A stretch of 64,000 bases of DNA from SIG440 sp045591035 (GTDB taxonomy: Bacteria > Bacillota > Clostridia > Monoglobales > Monoglobaceae), in assembly GCA_045591035.1 (NCBI GenBank), contig JAZNSG010000054.1, forward strand, positions 1 to 64,000. Direction: 5' to 3'. A program made the translations under genes and the position numbers. How positions within the stretch are numbered: the first letter of the stretch is position 1; the number at the start of each line of letters is the position of its first letter. Of the stretch, positions 7,371-15,136 are shown one piece after another. The notes below the pieces were generated by a model. That model saw only the letters and a list, made by a program, of their open reading frames with translations, was not told the origin of the DNA and searched no databases.

Positions 7371-7398
7371 GAGATTCTTCACTTCGTTCAGAATGACA
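7371..7398. repeat. 28-bp repeat, inverted to 4739-4766
   Basis: A perfect reverse complement of 4739-4766 (GAGATTCTTC...GAATGACA). The two copies bracket the aminotransferase and AraC genes. The space to 7734 holds further imperfect short inverted repeats and a GGAATGACA-family unit at 7682-7718, and no convincing gene. Confidence 0.85.
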
Positions 7399-7681
7399 CA
7401 TTCTTTCCCGCTTTTCACAAAAGCGGGGGAAAACTTCGCCGTGGTCTTTGCCTCGGACAGATTAAAATCTCAAGCTTTGCGGTTTTGCCGTCGCTCAAGA
7501 TTTCTCGGGCAATCAGCCCTCGACTTTTGCTGAAATTTGCGACCAGAAAAGAAAGGAATGTGGTCACAAATTTCTCGGCAAAACCTTTAGCTTTCGAAAA
7601 ATCTGTCATCTCGTCAAAGCCATACGGCAAAACCTTTCAGGGTATTCCGCTGTGGACAACGAGATTATATTCACTCTCCCT

Positions 7682-7718
7682 TGTCATTCCGAGGTAAGCG
7701 ACAGTGACGAGGAATCTC
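7682..7718 (-). repeat. GGAATGACA-family repeat unit, inverted
   Basis: The unit TGTCATTCCGAGGTAAGCG...GAGGAATCTC is the reverse complement of the units in the tandem array at 4767-4920. Confidence 0.75.
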
Positions 7719-7734
7719 GGTGGTTTTAGTTAAG

Positions 7735-7772
7735 AAAAATGCGTAGTGACCATCAGACACTACGCATTTTAA
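7735..7772 (-). terminator. Terminator of the ECF transporter gene
   Basis: The stem AAAATGCGTAGTG/CACTACGCATTTT with a 9-nt loop lies 20 bp past the stop of the minus-strand gene. A and T runs on both sides make it possibly bidirectional. Confidence 0.8.
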
Positions 7773-7789
7773 ATTTACACTGTTTTTGA

Positions 7790-8326
7790 TTACCAGATTT
7801 TTGGAAGCCTTGGGAACAATTTTGTTTTAGAAAGAGTTTTCACAATTGCAATTGCAATTATGTAATCAACAACGTGGTGAAGCACTGTGCCGATGCCTGT
7901 GGTGTAGAGAACTGTCGTCCAGAAGGGTGAGGTTGAGGTTGTTGCCCCTGTTGATAAAAAGGCGAAAACAACTACGGCTTCGCATATTCCGTGAAGAATG
8001 GCTGTTGTTATTCCGCTAACGATCAGGTTTGTTCCCTTCTTTAACATAAAGGCTCCAACGAGGGCGAAAACTATGTGAGAAGCCGCACGGATAGCCACTA
8101 CAAGGGGAGTGGTGATAAGAAAGCCCAGAGTTGTACCGATCGCAGTGAACAAAGCCGAAACGGGGGAGATAAACATTGCTATAAAAATCGGCACATGTGA
8201 GGTAAGGGTAGCGGTAAATGGGCCCAAGGTTATTCTTAAAAATCCAAATGCAGTGGGGATTATGATGCCCAACGCAATAAGCAGTGCGGTGATTACCATG
8301 TTTTTTGTGCTAAAGTTTTTGCTCAT
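7790..8326 (-). CDS. ECF transporter S component (NiaX-like)
   Basis: A 178-aa integral membrane protein with five to six hydrophobic segments. The opening (TALLIALGIIIPTAF, then LGPFTATLTSHVPIFIAMFISP) and the middle (IRAASHIVFALVGAFML) are typical of the small substrate-capture subunits of energy-coupling-factor transporters. Among those it looks most like the niacin-type subunit NiaX. The shared EcfA/EcfT module is not in this window, which is normal for group II ECF systems. AAGGTTGTG lies upstream of the ATG. The substrate assignment is weak; another vitamin is possible. Confidence 0.75.
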   Translation of the reverse strand: MSKNFSTKNMVITALLIALGIIIPTAFGFLRITLGPFTATLTSHVPIFIAMFISPVSALFTAIGTTLGFLITTPLVVAIRAASHIVFALVGAFMLKKGTNLIVSGITTAILHGICEAVVVFAFLSTGATTSTSPFWTTVLYTTGIGTVLHHVVDYIIAIAIVKTLSKTKLFPRLPKIW

Positions 8327-8422
8327 TTTGAAATCACAACCTTAAAATGTATTTTGTATATAGTCATTTTACAATTTTTATGGAATATTGTCAATAGAAA
8401 TGTTGAATTAGGGGAGAAATAG

Positions 8423-8451
8423 TTGACAGACCTAAAAAAAAATAGTATAAT
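8423..8451 (+). promoter_or_regulatory. metK promoter
   Basis: Perfect TTGACA (8423-8428) and TATAAT (8446-8451) are 17 bp apart. Transcription would begin near 8458, leaving a leader of about 108 bases. Confidence 0.85.
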
Positions 8452-8457
8452 CAAAAA

Positions 8458-8560
8458 TGTATTATTAGGCTCAGGAGTCGTTGAATTTTGGTCAGGAAAC
8501 GGAAAGAAGGAATACTCCTTTAGCACTATTAAAAAAATTTTCAGCGACACAGACAGGAGG
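8458..8560 (+). promoter_or_regulatory. Structured metK 5' leader
   Basis: GTCGTTGAA (8477-8485) pairs with TTCAGCGAC (8540-8548) and encloses a small hairpin AAGGA/TCCTT (8507-8520). The AGGAGG ribosome site (8555-8560) follows directly, and internal CTCC and GGAG segments could pair with it in another fold. I see none of the conserved blocks of the SAM-I or SMK riboswitches, so the class is open. Confidence 0.4.
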
Positions 8561-8565
8561 TTGTT

Positions 8566-9735
8566 GTGAGAATGAATTACAAAAAACTATTTACATCCGA
8601 GTCGGTTACCGAGGGCCATCCTGATAAGATTTCCGACTTGATTTCAGATGCTATACTTGATGCCTTTTTAGAGAAAGATCCCCTTGCGAGAGTTGCTTGT
8701 GAGGTAACAGTTACTACAGGGCTTGTGGTTGTTGTTGGTGAAATAACTTCTTCTGCCACGGTAGATATTGCAGCAGTTGTCCGCGATACAATTCGTGAGG
8801 TTGGGTATGATAGAGCAAAATATGGATTTGATTGTGACACCTGTGGAGTTATTTGTGCTTTAGATAAACAGTCTGAGGACATCGCTTTGGGAGTTGATGA
8901 AAAGGACGGAGAGGGCAACGGAGCAGGGGACCAGGGAATGATGTTTGGGTTTGCTTGTGACGAGACTGAGAGCTTTATGCCAATTTCAATTGACCTGGCT
9001 CATAAAATGGCTATGCGTCTTACTCAGGTGCGGAAGCTCGGTTTGGTTGATTATCTCAGACCTGACGGAAAGACTCAAGTTACTGCTGAATATGATGAAG
9101 ATGGAAATGTTAAACGTATTGATGCGGTTGTAGTTTCGTCTCAGCATGATGATAAGGTGGATATTGAAGTTCTTCGTTCAGATATTGAGAGACTTGTTAT
9201 TCGTGAGGTTATTCCTGAAAGACTTTTGGATGCTGATACAAAGATTTTCATAAATCCAACGGGAAGATTTGTAATCGGCGGTCCTCAGGGGGATTCGGGA
9301 CATACGGGACGAAAAATTATTGTTGATACTTATGGCGGATATGCTCGTCATGGTGGAGGCGCATTTTCAGGGAAAGACCCGACAAAGGTTGACCGAAGTG
9401 CTGCTTATGCCGCACGTTGGGTGGCTAAAAATATTGTTGCGGCAGGTCTTGCAAAGTCTTGTGAGGTTCAACTTGCGTACGCAATTGGGGTTGCAAAACC
9501 CGTTTCTGTGCGAATCGATGCCTTTGGTACGGGTGTGGTGAGTGAAAAAAAACTTTCCCTGATGGTTGATAAGGTGTTTGACCTTACCCCAAGAGGTATC
9601 ATAAATGGTCTTAATTTGCGCAGACCTATCTACAAGCAGACTGCGGCCTATGGTCATATGGGAAGATGTGACATTTCTTTGCCCTGGGAGGCTCTTGATA
9701 AAGTGGACGAGCTTCGGGCTTTGGCAGAGATTTAA
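8566..9735 (+). CDS. metK: S-adenosylmethionine synthetase
   Basis: This enzyme makes S-adenosylmethionine from methionine and ATP in the cytosol. The 389-aa length is usual. Signatures are FTSESVTEGHPDKISD at the start, GAGDQGMMFGFACDET (methionine/ATP loop) and GGGAFSGKDPTKVDRSAAY with the ATP-binding Lys and Asp. The start is either GTG at 8566 (5 bases from AGGAGG) or ATG at 8572 (11 bases); spacing slightly favours the GTG. It is transcribed alone from a consensus promoter through a folded leader that may regulate it. Confidence 0.97.
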   Translation: MRMNYKKLFTSESVTEGHPDKISDLISDAILDAFLEKDPLARVACEVTVTTGLVVVVGEITSSATVDIAAVVRDTIREVGYDRAKYGFDCDTCGVICALDKQSEDIALGVDEKDGEGNGAGDQGMMFGFACDETESFMPISIDLAHKMAMRLTQVRKLGLVDYLRPDGKTQVTAEYDEDGNVKRIDAVVVSSQHDDKVDIEVLRSDIERLVIREVIPERLLDADTKIFINPTGRFVIGGPQGDSGHTGRKIIVDTYGGYARHGGGAFSGKDPTKVDRSAAYAARWVAKNIVAAGLAKSCEVQLAYAIGVAKPVSVRIDAFGTGVVSEKKLSLMVDKVFDLTPRGIINGLNLRRPIYKQTAAYGHMGRCDISLPWEALDKVDELRALAEI

Positions 9736-9795
9736 AAAGAACAAATGCGGCAGTAGATTGCTGCTTAAATAATAAAAACAGAGAGGATGTTTTTT

Positions 9796-10248
9796 ATGAA
9801 AAAGATAGTTTCGTTTGTATTGGCTATTTGCATGATTGCGTCAGTTAGTTCGGTTTTTGCTGCAGGTAGTGAAATCATTATTGATGGTGAAAAGGCTACA
9901 ATTGCAGAGGGTATGGGTGAGGTTACAATGGTGAAAGACCGCAACTTTGTACCGATTAGATTTTTGCTTGAATATTTTGAGTATACCGTTACATGGCAGG
10001 AGCCTGAACAGCTGGTTTTTGGTGCCGGCCCCAATGACGAGGTTTTTGTTATGCAGGTAGGAAGCCCCTTTATGTTCTTTAAAAAGAGCGAGGAGTCTGA
10101 AATGATAAAAATCGAAATGGATGTGGAGCCGTTTTTGAATGAGAGTGAGAACAGAACCTATGTTCCCCTCAGATTTATTGCAGAAGCTATCGGTTATGAT
10201 GTTAGCTGGGAAGAGGCTACGGATACTGCTGTTTTGACTAAGAAATAG
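9796..10248 (+). CDS. Small secreted stalk-domain protein
   Basis: A 150-aa exported protein. The start at 9796 is preferred over 9787 because GAGAGG lies 9 bases upstream. The signal peptide (KKIVSFVLAICMIASVSSVFA) is followed by a single copper amine oxidase N-like (stalk) unit: FVPIRFLLEYFEYTVTWQ, then TYVPLRFIAEAIGYDVSWEE. The protein is little more than this domain, so it may pack against larger surface proteins such as those at 27-36 kb. It is closed by its own terminator at 10281-10312. Confidence 0.85.
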   Translation: MKKIVSFVLAICMIASVSSVFAAGSEIIIDGEKATIAEGMGEVTMVKDRNFVPIRFLLEYFEYTVTWQEPEQLVFGAGPNDEVFVMQVGSPFMFFKKSEESEMIKIEMDVEPFLNESENRTYVPLRFIAEAIGYDVSWEEATDTAVLTKK

Positions 10249-10280
10249 TTTTAAGCGAGAGAAATATGAATGCTCTTAAC

Positions 10281-10312
10281 AGGGCTGCAGCGAAAGGTTG
10301 CAGCCCTTTTTT
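10281..10312 (+). terminator. Rho-independent terminator before recR
   Basis: The stem GGGCTGCA/TGCAGCCC is followed by six T. It separates the stalk-domain gene from recR. Confidence 0.85.
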
Positions 10313-10330
10313 CAAGAAAGAGGAACTAAA

Positions 10331-10930
10331 ATGGATTATTATGTATCACCCCTGCAAAACCTTATAGATGAGTTCAGGAAATTGCCCGGCATTGGGAGCA
10401 AGACGGCACAAAGACTTGCTTATTATATCCTCAATTTGCCGGATGAAAAGGCGTTTAAGTTTGCTGAAGCGATAACGGATGCTAAAAAGAATATTGTGTA
10501 TTGCAAAACCTGTCAGAATTTTTCAGACAGCGAGGAATGTTCTGTTTGTGCAAACCCTGCTCGTGACAAAGGGCTTATTTGTGTTGTTGAAAATCCAAGG
10601 GATGTAATCCAGATGGAAAAAACAAATGAATTTAAGGGTGTTTATCATATTTTGCATGGGGCAATTTCGCCCATGGATAATGTGGGGCCGGAGGATATTC
10701 GCATAAAAGAGCTTATGTCAAGAATTACAAGCGGTGAAGTGAGAGAAGTTATTATGGCAACAAACCCAAATCTTGAGGGAGAGACCACCGCTATGTATAT
10801 TTCGAAACTCATAAAGCCTTTTGGGATAAAAGTGACAAGGATTGCCCATGGTGTACCTGTTGGCGGAGAACTTGAATTTGCCGATGAGATTACTCTTGCC
10901 AGGGCTCTTCAGGGACGGATTGAGTTATGA
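10331..10930 (+). CDS. recR: Recombination mediator RecR
   Basis: RecR works with RecO (and RecF) to load RecA at gaps. The start at 10331 gives 199 aa, the standard length, with AGAGGAA 5 bases upstream. Residues 17-34 form the helix-hairpin-helix (LPGIGSKTAQRLAYYIL). Cys58, Cys61, Cys70 and Cys73 form the zinc finger, and the Toprim domain follows (ICVVENPRDV, then NPNLEGETTAMYI). dnaX and ybaB, its usual partners, are not upstream here. The stop overlaps the next start (ATGA). Confidence 0.95.
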   Translation: MDYYVSPLQNLIDEFRKLPGIGSKTAQRLAYYILNLPDEKAFKFAEAITDAKKNIVYCKTCQNFSDSEECSVCANPARDKGLICVVENPRDVIQMEKTNEFKGVYHILHGAISPMDNVGPEDIRIKELMSRITSGEVREVIMATNPNLEGETTAMYISKLIKPFGIKVTRIAHGVPVGGELEFADEITLARALQGRIEL

Positions 10931-11709
10931 TAAAAGAGCAAATTCGAAAAGAAGCCCAAAAACTAGGAATAGAGAAACTCGGGTTTAAGGAGGGTGCGAT
11001 TGTCGCACTTTTTCCGTATTATGTGAAGAACGAGCCTGGGAATATCTCCATGTATGCAAGAGGTTTAGACTATCATATTGTGGCAGAGCGAATACTGACT
11101 GAGCTTTCAAAAACGTTGGCTGAGCTTGGTGCGGGTTTCACAAAAATCCATGTAGACAAGGGTGAACTGAATGACAGAGTGGCAGCATTCGAGGCAGGGC
11201 TTGGCTTTTTTGGTCAAAATGGTATGCTTATCTCTGAGAAATTTGGTTCATATTTCTTTATCGGACAGATTTTGCACGATATTCCCATTGAACCTGATGC
11301 TCCCCATTCCGGGGAGTGCCTTATGTGTGGCAGATGTGAAAGAGAATGCCCGGGCAGAGCATTGAGTGGTGGCACAGTTAAAGAAGAGAAGTGCCTTTCA
11401 GCCATAACTCAAAAGAGAGGCGAATTTTCGAAAGAGGAAGAAGCATTGGTTAAAAAGATAGGTCTCTGCTGGGGCTGTGACGTTTGCCAGAGAGTATGTC
11501 CCCATAACAGAGGGCTTGAAACCACAGCTTTACCGGACTTTTTAACAAACCGGATAGCGGAACTTGATATTTCGGATGTTGAGGGTCTTAGCAATCGGGA
11601 ATTCAAGAAAGCCTTTGGAGCGTATGCCTTTAGTTGGCGGGGCAAGAGTGTGCTTGAGAGAAATTTGAAGCTTTTTTCGACAGCGGAGGACAATGATGGA
11701 AAAGAATGA
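10927..11709 (+). CDS. queG: Epoxyqueuosine reductase QueG-like iron-sulfur protein
   Basis: QueG reduces epoxyqueuosine in tRNA to queuosine using cobalamin and two [4Fe-4S] clusters. This 260-aa form has the two ferredoxin motifs, CLMCGRCERECP (Cys131, 134, 137, 141) and CWGCDVCQRVCP (Cys181, 184, 187, 191), and the region ELNDRVAAFEAGLGFFGQN where the catalytic Asp and substrate pocket lie. It lacks the long C-terminal HEAT-repeat part of the 380-aa proteobacterial enzyme, as in other Firmicutes. It starts within the recR stop (ATGA) and is translationally coupled. Other queuosine genes are not in the window, so a different tRNA-related reductase is possible. Confidence 0.8.
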   Translation: MIKEQIRKEAQKLGIEKLGFKEGAIVALFPYYVKNEPGNISMYARGLDYHIVAERILTELSKTLAELGAGFTKIHVDKGELNDRVAAFEAGLGFFGQNGMLISEKFGSYFFIGQILHDIPIEPDAPHSGECLMCGRCERECPGRALSGGTVKEEKCLSAITQKRGEFSKEEEALVKKIGLCWGCDVCQRVCPHNRGLETTALPDFLTNRIAELDISDVEGLSNREFKKAFGAYAFSWRGKSVLERNLKLFSTAEDNDGKE

Positions 11710-13021
11710 TATATTTGAAATTGAGATAACAGGTACCACAGATGAGGGCGATGGCGTAGGCAGAGCCGAAGGCGTTGCTGTGTTTGTTCCTTATGCTCTT
11801 GTGGGTGAAGTGGTCCGTGTTCTTATTATAAAGGTGCTCAAAAACTATGCAGTCGGCAAACTTCTGGAGGTTTTGAAACCATCAGTACATCGTGTTAAGT
11901 CTAAGTGTGAGTATTTTTATAAGTGCGGAGGGTGTCGTTTCTGGAATGTGGAGTATGAAAAGGAACTTGAATATAAAAGACAAAAGGTAGAGGACTGCCT
12001 GAGACGTATTGGCGGAATTGACGTTGAGGTTCCGCAGACCAATGGAGCCGAAAACTGCGAACATTACCGAAACAAAGGACAGTTCCCTGTGAGAGGGTCG
12101 GGAATTGGGATTTATGCCCAGCATTCCCATCGGGTTATAGATATTGAAGGTTGTATAATTCAGGATGAAACGAATCCAAAGGTGCTTATGTGCATAAGAA
12201 ACTGGATGGAAAAGTTCGGGGTTGAGGCTTATGACGAAGAGACCGGCAAGGGCAGTGTCCGTCACATTTATACACGAAACGGTGACAGCGGAATTCTTGT
12301 TTGTATAGTGACAAATACCGAAAAAATCCCCCACGAATCGGAGCTTGTGGAAGAACTTCGGGAGGCAGTGCCGGGATTAATTGGGGTTTTGCAGAACATA
12401 AACGACAGAAAGACCAATGTTGTTTTGGGAAGAAAGTTCAGGACACTTTGGGGCAATGATTATATTATAGATAGTATAGGGGATTGTAAATTTAAAATCT
12501 CTCCCCTTTCGTTCTATCAGGTGAACAAAAAGCAGACAAAGGCACTTTATGATGTGGTGGCGGAGTTTGCGCAGCTTTCGGGAGAAGAGGTTGTTTGGGA
12601 TTTGTACTGTGGAATCGGCACGATTGGGCAGTATCTTGCACCTTTGGCTAAAAAAGTTGTAGGGATTGAGGTCGTTGAACAGGCAATAGAGAATGCAAAA
12701 GAGAATGCCTTGTTGAATAATATTCCAAATGTGGAGTATTATTGCGGGACGGCTGAGGCTCTGGCACCAAAGCTGAAAGGGGAAAGGCCCGATGTGGTCA
12801 TTCTTGACCCTCCTAGAAAAGGTTGCGAAAGAAGCCTTCTTGAGACAGTGGCAAAAACCAAAACGAAAAAAGTTGTTTATGTGTCGTGCAAACCGTCAAC
12901 TTTAGCAAGAGACTTGAAAATATTGGATGAACTCGGCTACAAAACACAAAAGGTTCAGCCGGTAGATTTGTTCCCGAGAACGCACCACGTTGAGTGCTGT
13001 GTGCTACTATGTCGCACATAG
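11696..13021 (+). CDS. rlmD: 23S rRNA (uracil-5-)-methyltransferase, RlmD/RumA family
   Basis: An AdoMet-dependent enzyme making 5-methyluridine in 23S rRNA (family also includes TrmFO-independent tRNA methylases). The start at 11696 is 5 bases from GGAGGA; the in-frame ATG at 11693 is too close. An N-terminal TRAM domain (about 1-60) is followed by iron-sulfur Cys in CEYFYKCGGC (Cys71, 77, 80) and a Rossmann core: DLYCGIGTIGQYLA (AdoMet), DPPRKGCE and the nucleophile in VSCKPSTLARDL. The 441-aa length is normal. It overlaps the end of the queG-like gene and is probably cotranscribed. Which uridine is modified cannot be read from sequence. Confidence 0.88.
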   Translation: MEKNDIFEIEITGTTDEGDGVGRAEGVAVFVPYALVGEVVRVLIIKVLKNYAVGKLLEVLKPSVHRVKSKCEYFYKCGGCRFWNVEYEKELEYKRQKVEDCLRRIGGIDVEVPQTNGAENCEHYRNKGQFPVRGSGIGIYAQHSHRVIDIEGCIIQDETNPKVLMCIRNWMEKFGVEAYDEETGKGSVRHIYTRNGDSGILVCIVTNTEKIPHESELVEELREAVPGLIGVLQNINDRKTNVVLGRKFRTLWGNDYIIDSIGDCKFKISPLSFYQVNKKQTKALYDVVAEFAQLSGEEVVWDLYCGIGTIGQYLAPLAKKVVGIEVVEQAIENAKENALLNNIPNVEYYCGTAEALAPKLKGERPDVVILDPPRKGCERSLLETVAKTKTKKVVYVSCKPSTLARDLKILDELGYKTQKVQPVDLFPRTHHVECCVLLCRT

Positions 13022-13025
13022 CACT

Positions 13026-13206
13026 CATCGATATAAATCTCTTCGAGATTTTCGATATGTTCTGTTAGAACTTGATATGCCTGACGGCTCGATATGTTGC
13101 CTTATGGCAACGAGATTTATATCATATCGAAAACGAGCATAGCGAGTTTATATCGAATTTTGCGAAGCAAAATATATCGAACACGCAAAGCGTGTATATC
13201 GACAAA
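13026..13206 (+). repeat. Hairpin-array element, copy B
   Basis: Second copy of the element at 586-770, with the same order of CGATATG and ATATCGA separators. Stems: AAATCTC/GAGATTT (13035-13051), TTCT/AGAA (13060-13070), GCC/GGC (13079-13088), TTGCC/GGCAA (13097-13110), AAAC/GTTT (about 13131-13149), ATTTTGC/GCAAAAT (about 13157-13172) and ACACGC/GCGTGT (about 13180-13195). Four stems differ in sequence from copy A while staying paired. The element ends within 20 bases of the four-helix-bundle gene and touches its ribosome binding site (AAAGGAG). Confidence 0.85.
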
Positions 13207-13218
13207 GGAGAATAGATT

Positions 13219-13566
13219 ATGGAACAGAAAAACTTAATGAGAGAAGAAACTATTGATTTTGCAATAGAAATATCTGATATTTGTGATAACATTAAAGGGT
13301 GCTCTGTATATGTCAATCAGTTATTAAGATGTTTTTCATCTATTGGTGCAAATCTTCATGAGGCTAAATATGCTCAAAGTAAAGCTGATTTTATAAACAA
13401 ATTAGAAATAGCGTTAAAAGAGAGTTTTGAAACTGAGTATTGGCTAGAATTATTATATCGCAAGAATAAGATTGATGAATCTACATATAAAGGTTTGATT
13501 AACAGATGCGGAACGATAAGAAGAAAATTAATTGCATCAGTTACTACTGCGAAGAACAAACAATAA
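13219..13566 (+). CDS. Four-helix-bundle protein of the 23S rRNA intervening-sequence type
   Basis: A 115-aa, largely helical protein with AAAGGAGAATAG ahead of the start. The pattern of four helices, with SIGANLHEAKYAQSKADFINKLEIALKES in the middle and TEYWLELLYRKNKI after it, matches the S23/IVS-encoded family (PF05635). That family also includes the Avd accessory protein of diversity-generating retroelements, and members bind structured nucleic acid as ring-shaped pentamers. No reverse transcriptase is near. The gene follows hairpin-array copy B directly, so this protein may recognise that repeat; that link is inference. The block is richer in A and T than the genes around it. Confidence 0.8.
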   Translation: MEQKNLMREETIDFAIEISDICDNIKGCSVYVNQLLRCFSSIGANLHEAKYAQSKADFINKLEIALKESFETEYWLELLYRKNKIDESTYKGLINRCGTIRRKLIASVTTAKNKQ

Positions 13567-13585
13567 AATATGGGAGATGATAAAT

Positions 13586-14008
13586 ATGTATATGCCTATA
13601 TGGATATTATATTGGTTTCCATTCTTTTTGCCTATAAACTATGGAATCAAATTTGCTGCTATTAGTATTGTTTTATGGATTTGCAAAAAAGTGATGAATA
13701 TTAATGATATATATAGTATAACTACTGCAATAAAAAGTTTCTGTTTAACTATCGTGGTAGAACTGGTAGGGACGACAATTTTCTATATCATTGAAATGAA
13801 TACTGATACTGATTTTTACTATGGAAATTATTTGGTATTTTGCTTATTAGCATTTTTTAGTGTCGCCATATTTAATTTCATACTAAATTATATATTTGTT
13901 TTTAGGAGAATAGATGTTTCAACAAAACAAAAATTCACGCTTGCTACATTAACAGTTATAGTGACAGCACCGTATCTGTTTTTGTTGCCAAGCGGATTCG
14001 TTTATTAA
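13586..14008 (+). CDS. Small membrane protein of unknown function
   Basis: A 140-aa protein with four predicted transmembrane segments (about residues 3-25, 45-65, 75-95 and 108-130) and few charges between them. The start at 13586 is 9 bases behind GGGAG; ATG 13577 would abut that site. It lies 19 bases behind the four-helix-bundle gene and shares its low GC, so the pair was probably acquired together. I do not recognise a family. Confidence 0.65.
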   Translation: MYMPIWILYWFPFFLPINYGIKFAAISIVLWICKKVMNINDIYSITTAIKSFCLTIVVELVGTTIFYIIEMNTDTDFYYGNYLVFCLLAFFSVAIFNFILNYIFVFRRIDVSTKQKFTLATLTVIVTAPYLFLLPSGFVY

Positions 14009-14083
14009 TACTGTCGCAGACTACACACAACACACGTCGAATCTGTCGCACTGCTTACGACGGGGATTTAAAGGAGAATGTTT

Positions 14084-15124
14084 ATGGATTACAAGGAAGA
14101 TTTCTCAGCAGGGAGAAAATTCAGAGATGATTATCTTAAGTCAATTGAAAAGCTTCTTGATAAGAGAATGGAAGACGCTAAAAGGGAAAGAGAACTCTTT
14201 GTCGATGAAATAATAAAAGCCCCGGAGAAAGCATTGGAAAAGTTTAAGGATATGCTGGGGTGGCCTCTTAATGAAGAGAAACCCGAGGGCGCACCGAAGG
14301 TAAAAGAGACTTTTGTAGCCAGTGAAAACGGGATTGATATAATAAGACTTCAGCTGGAAATTTTGCCTGAGTTCTGGTATTATGGAATTCTTTTCAGACG
14401 AAATGACGGAAAACGCCGCCCGTTCTTTATTTCTCAGCATGGCGGACAAGGAACTCCGGAGCTTTGCAGCTCTATGCTTGAGTGCGGTTCTGCTGAATAT
14501 AATGATATGACATCACGGATTTTAAAGTATGACGTAAATGTTTTTTCATCCCAGATGCTTTTGTGGAACATAGAGAACTATGGGACAGAGTATAATCGCA
14601 CTGATGTTGACAATGTATTGAAACAGTGCGGAGGGTCGATAACTGCGTTGGAGGTATATGCTCTTACGAGAGTGCTGGATTATTTTGAAGTGCAGCCCTA
14701 TGTGGACCCGGAGCAGATTGGTATGGTTGGAATGTCTTATGGTGGAATGTTCACCCTTTATACTTCGGCGATAGATAAGCGTATTAAAGGGGCTCTTTCG
14801 TGCAGTTATTTTTGTGACCGATTTTCGGAGAGCGTTCGGAAATTTACAAGCAAACTAAGACCGGATTGGGTATATTCCAAAGAAGCCAAGAGCTTTTTTG
14901 ATGCCCAGGTTGCTATGCTTGTTTATCCGCGAAAGATATATTTTGCTATAGGAAATCGGGACGAAATGTTTGATTACAAGGGAAGCCTTGAGGAATTTGA
15001 GTGCATAAAAAAACATTTCCCCGATTGGGAAAAATGGACTTGTCTTGAAATCTTTGACGGAACTCATGAGTTTTGTCCGACGGATATACTGCTTGAAAAG
15101 CTGATGGAGGATTTTGATTTGTAA
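14084..15124 (+). CDS. Alpha/beta hydrolase (esterase-like)
   Basis: A 346-aa cytosolic protein; the start at 14084 is 7 bases from AAGGAG. The hydrolase fold is shown by the oxyanion region FISQHGGQGTPE, the nucleophile elbow GMVGMSYGGMFTLY and the late FDGTHEFCP with the likely catalytic His. It resembles dienelactone-hydrolase or acetyl-xylan-esterase type enzymes. The first 90 residues are a helical extension. A sugar isomerase-like gene follows after 12 bases, so a role in handling acylated sugars is plausible. Substrate unknown. Confidence 0.8.
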   Translation: MDYKEDFSAGRKFRDDYLKSIEKLLDKRMEDAKRERELFVDEIIKAPEKALEKFKDMLGWPLNEEKPEGAPKVKETFVASENGIDIIRLQLEILPEFWYYGILFRRNDGKRRPFFISQHGGQGTPELCSSMLECGSAEYNDMTSRILKYDVNVFSSQMLLWNIENYGTEYNRTDVDNVLKQCGGSITALEVYALTRVLDYFEVQPYVDPEQIGMVGMSYGGMFTLYTSAIDKRIKGALSCSYFCDRFSESVRKFTSKLRPDWVYSKEAKSFFDAQVAMLVYPRKIYFAIGNRDEMFDYKGSLEEFECIKKHFPDWEKWTCLEIFDGTHEFCPTDILLEKLMEDFDL

Positions 15125-15136
15125 TAGGGGGAAATT

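Noticed and set aside
8458..8560. SAM-I or SMK riboswitch before metK
   Set aside because: The expected conserved blocks and four-way junction could not be found; kept only as a leader of open class.
13219..13566. Avd protein of a diversity-generating retroelement
   Set aside because: There is no reverse transcriptase, template repeat or variable repeat in the window.
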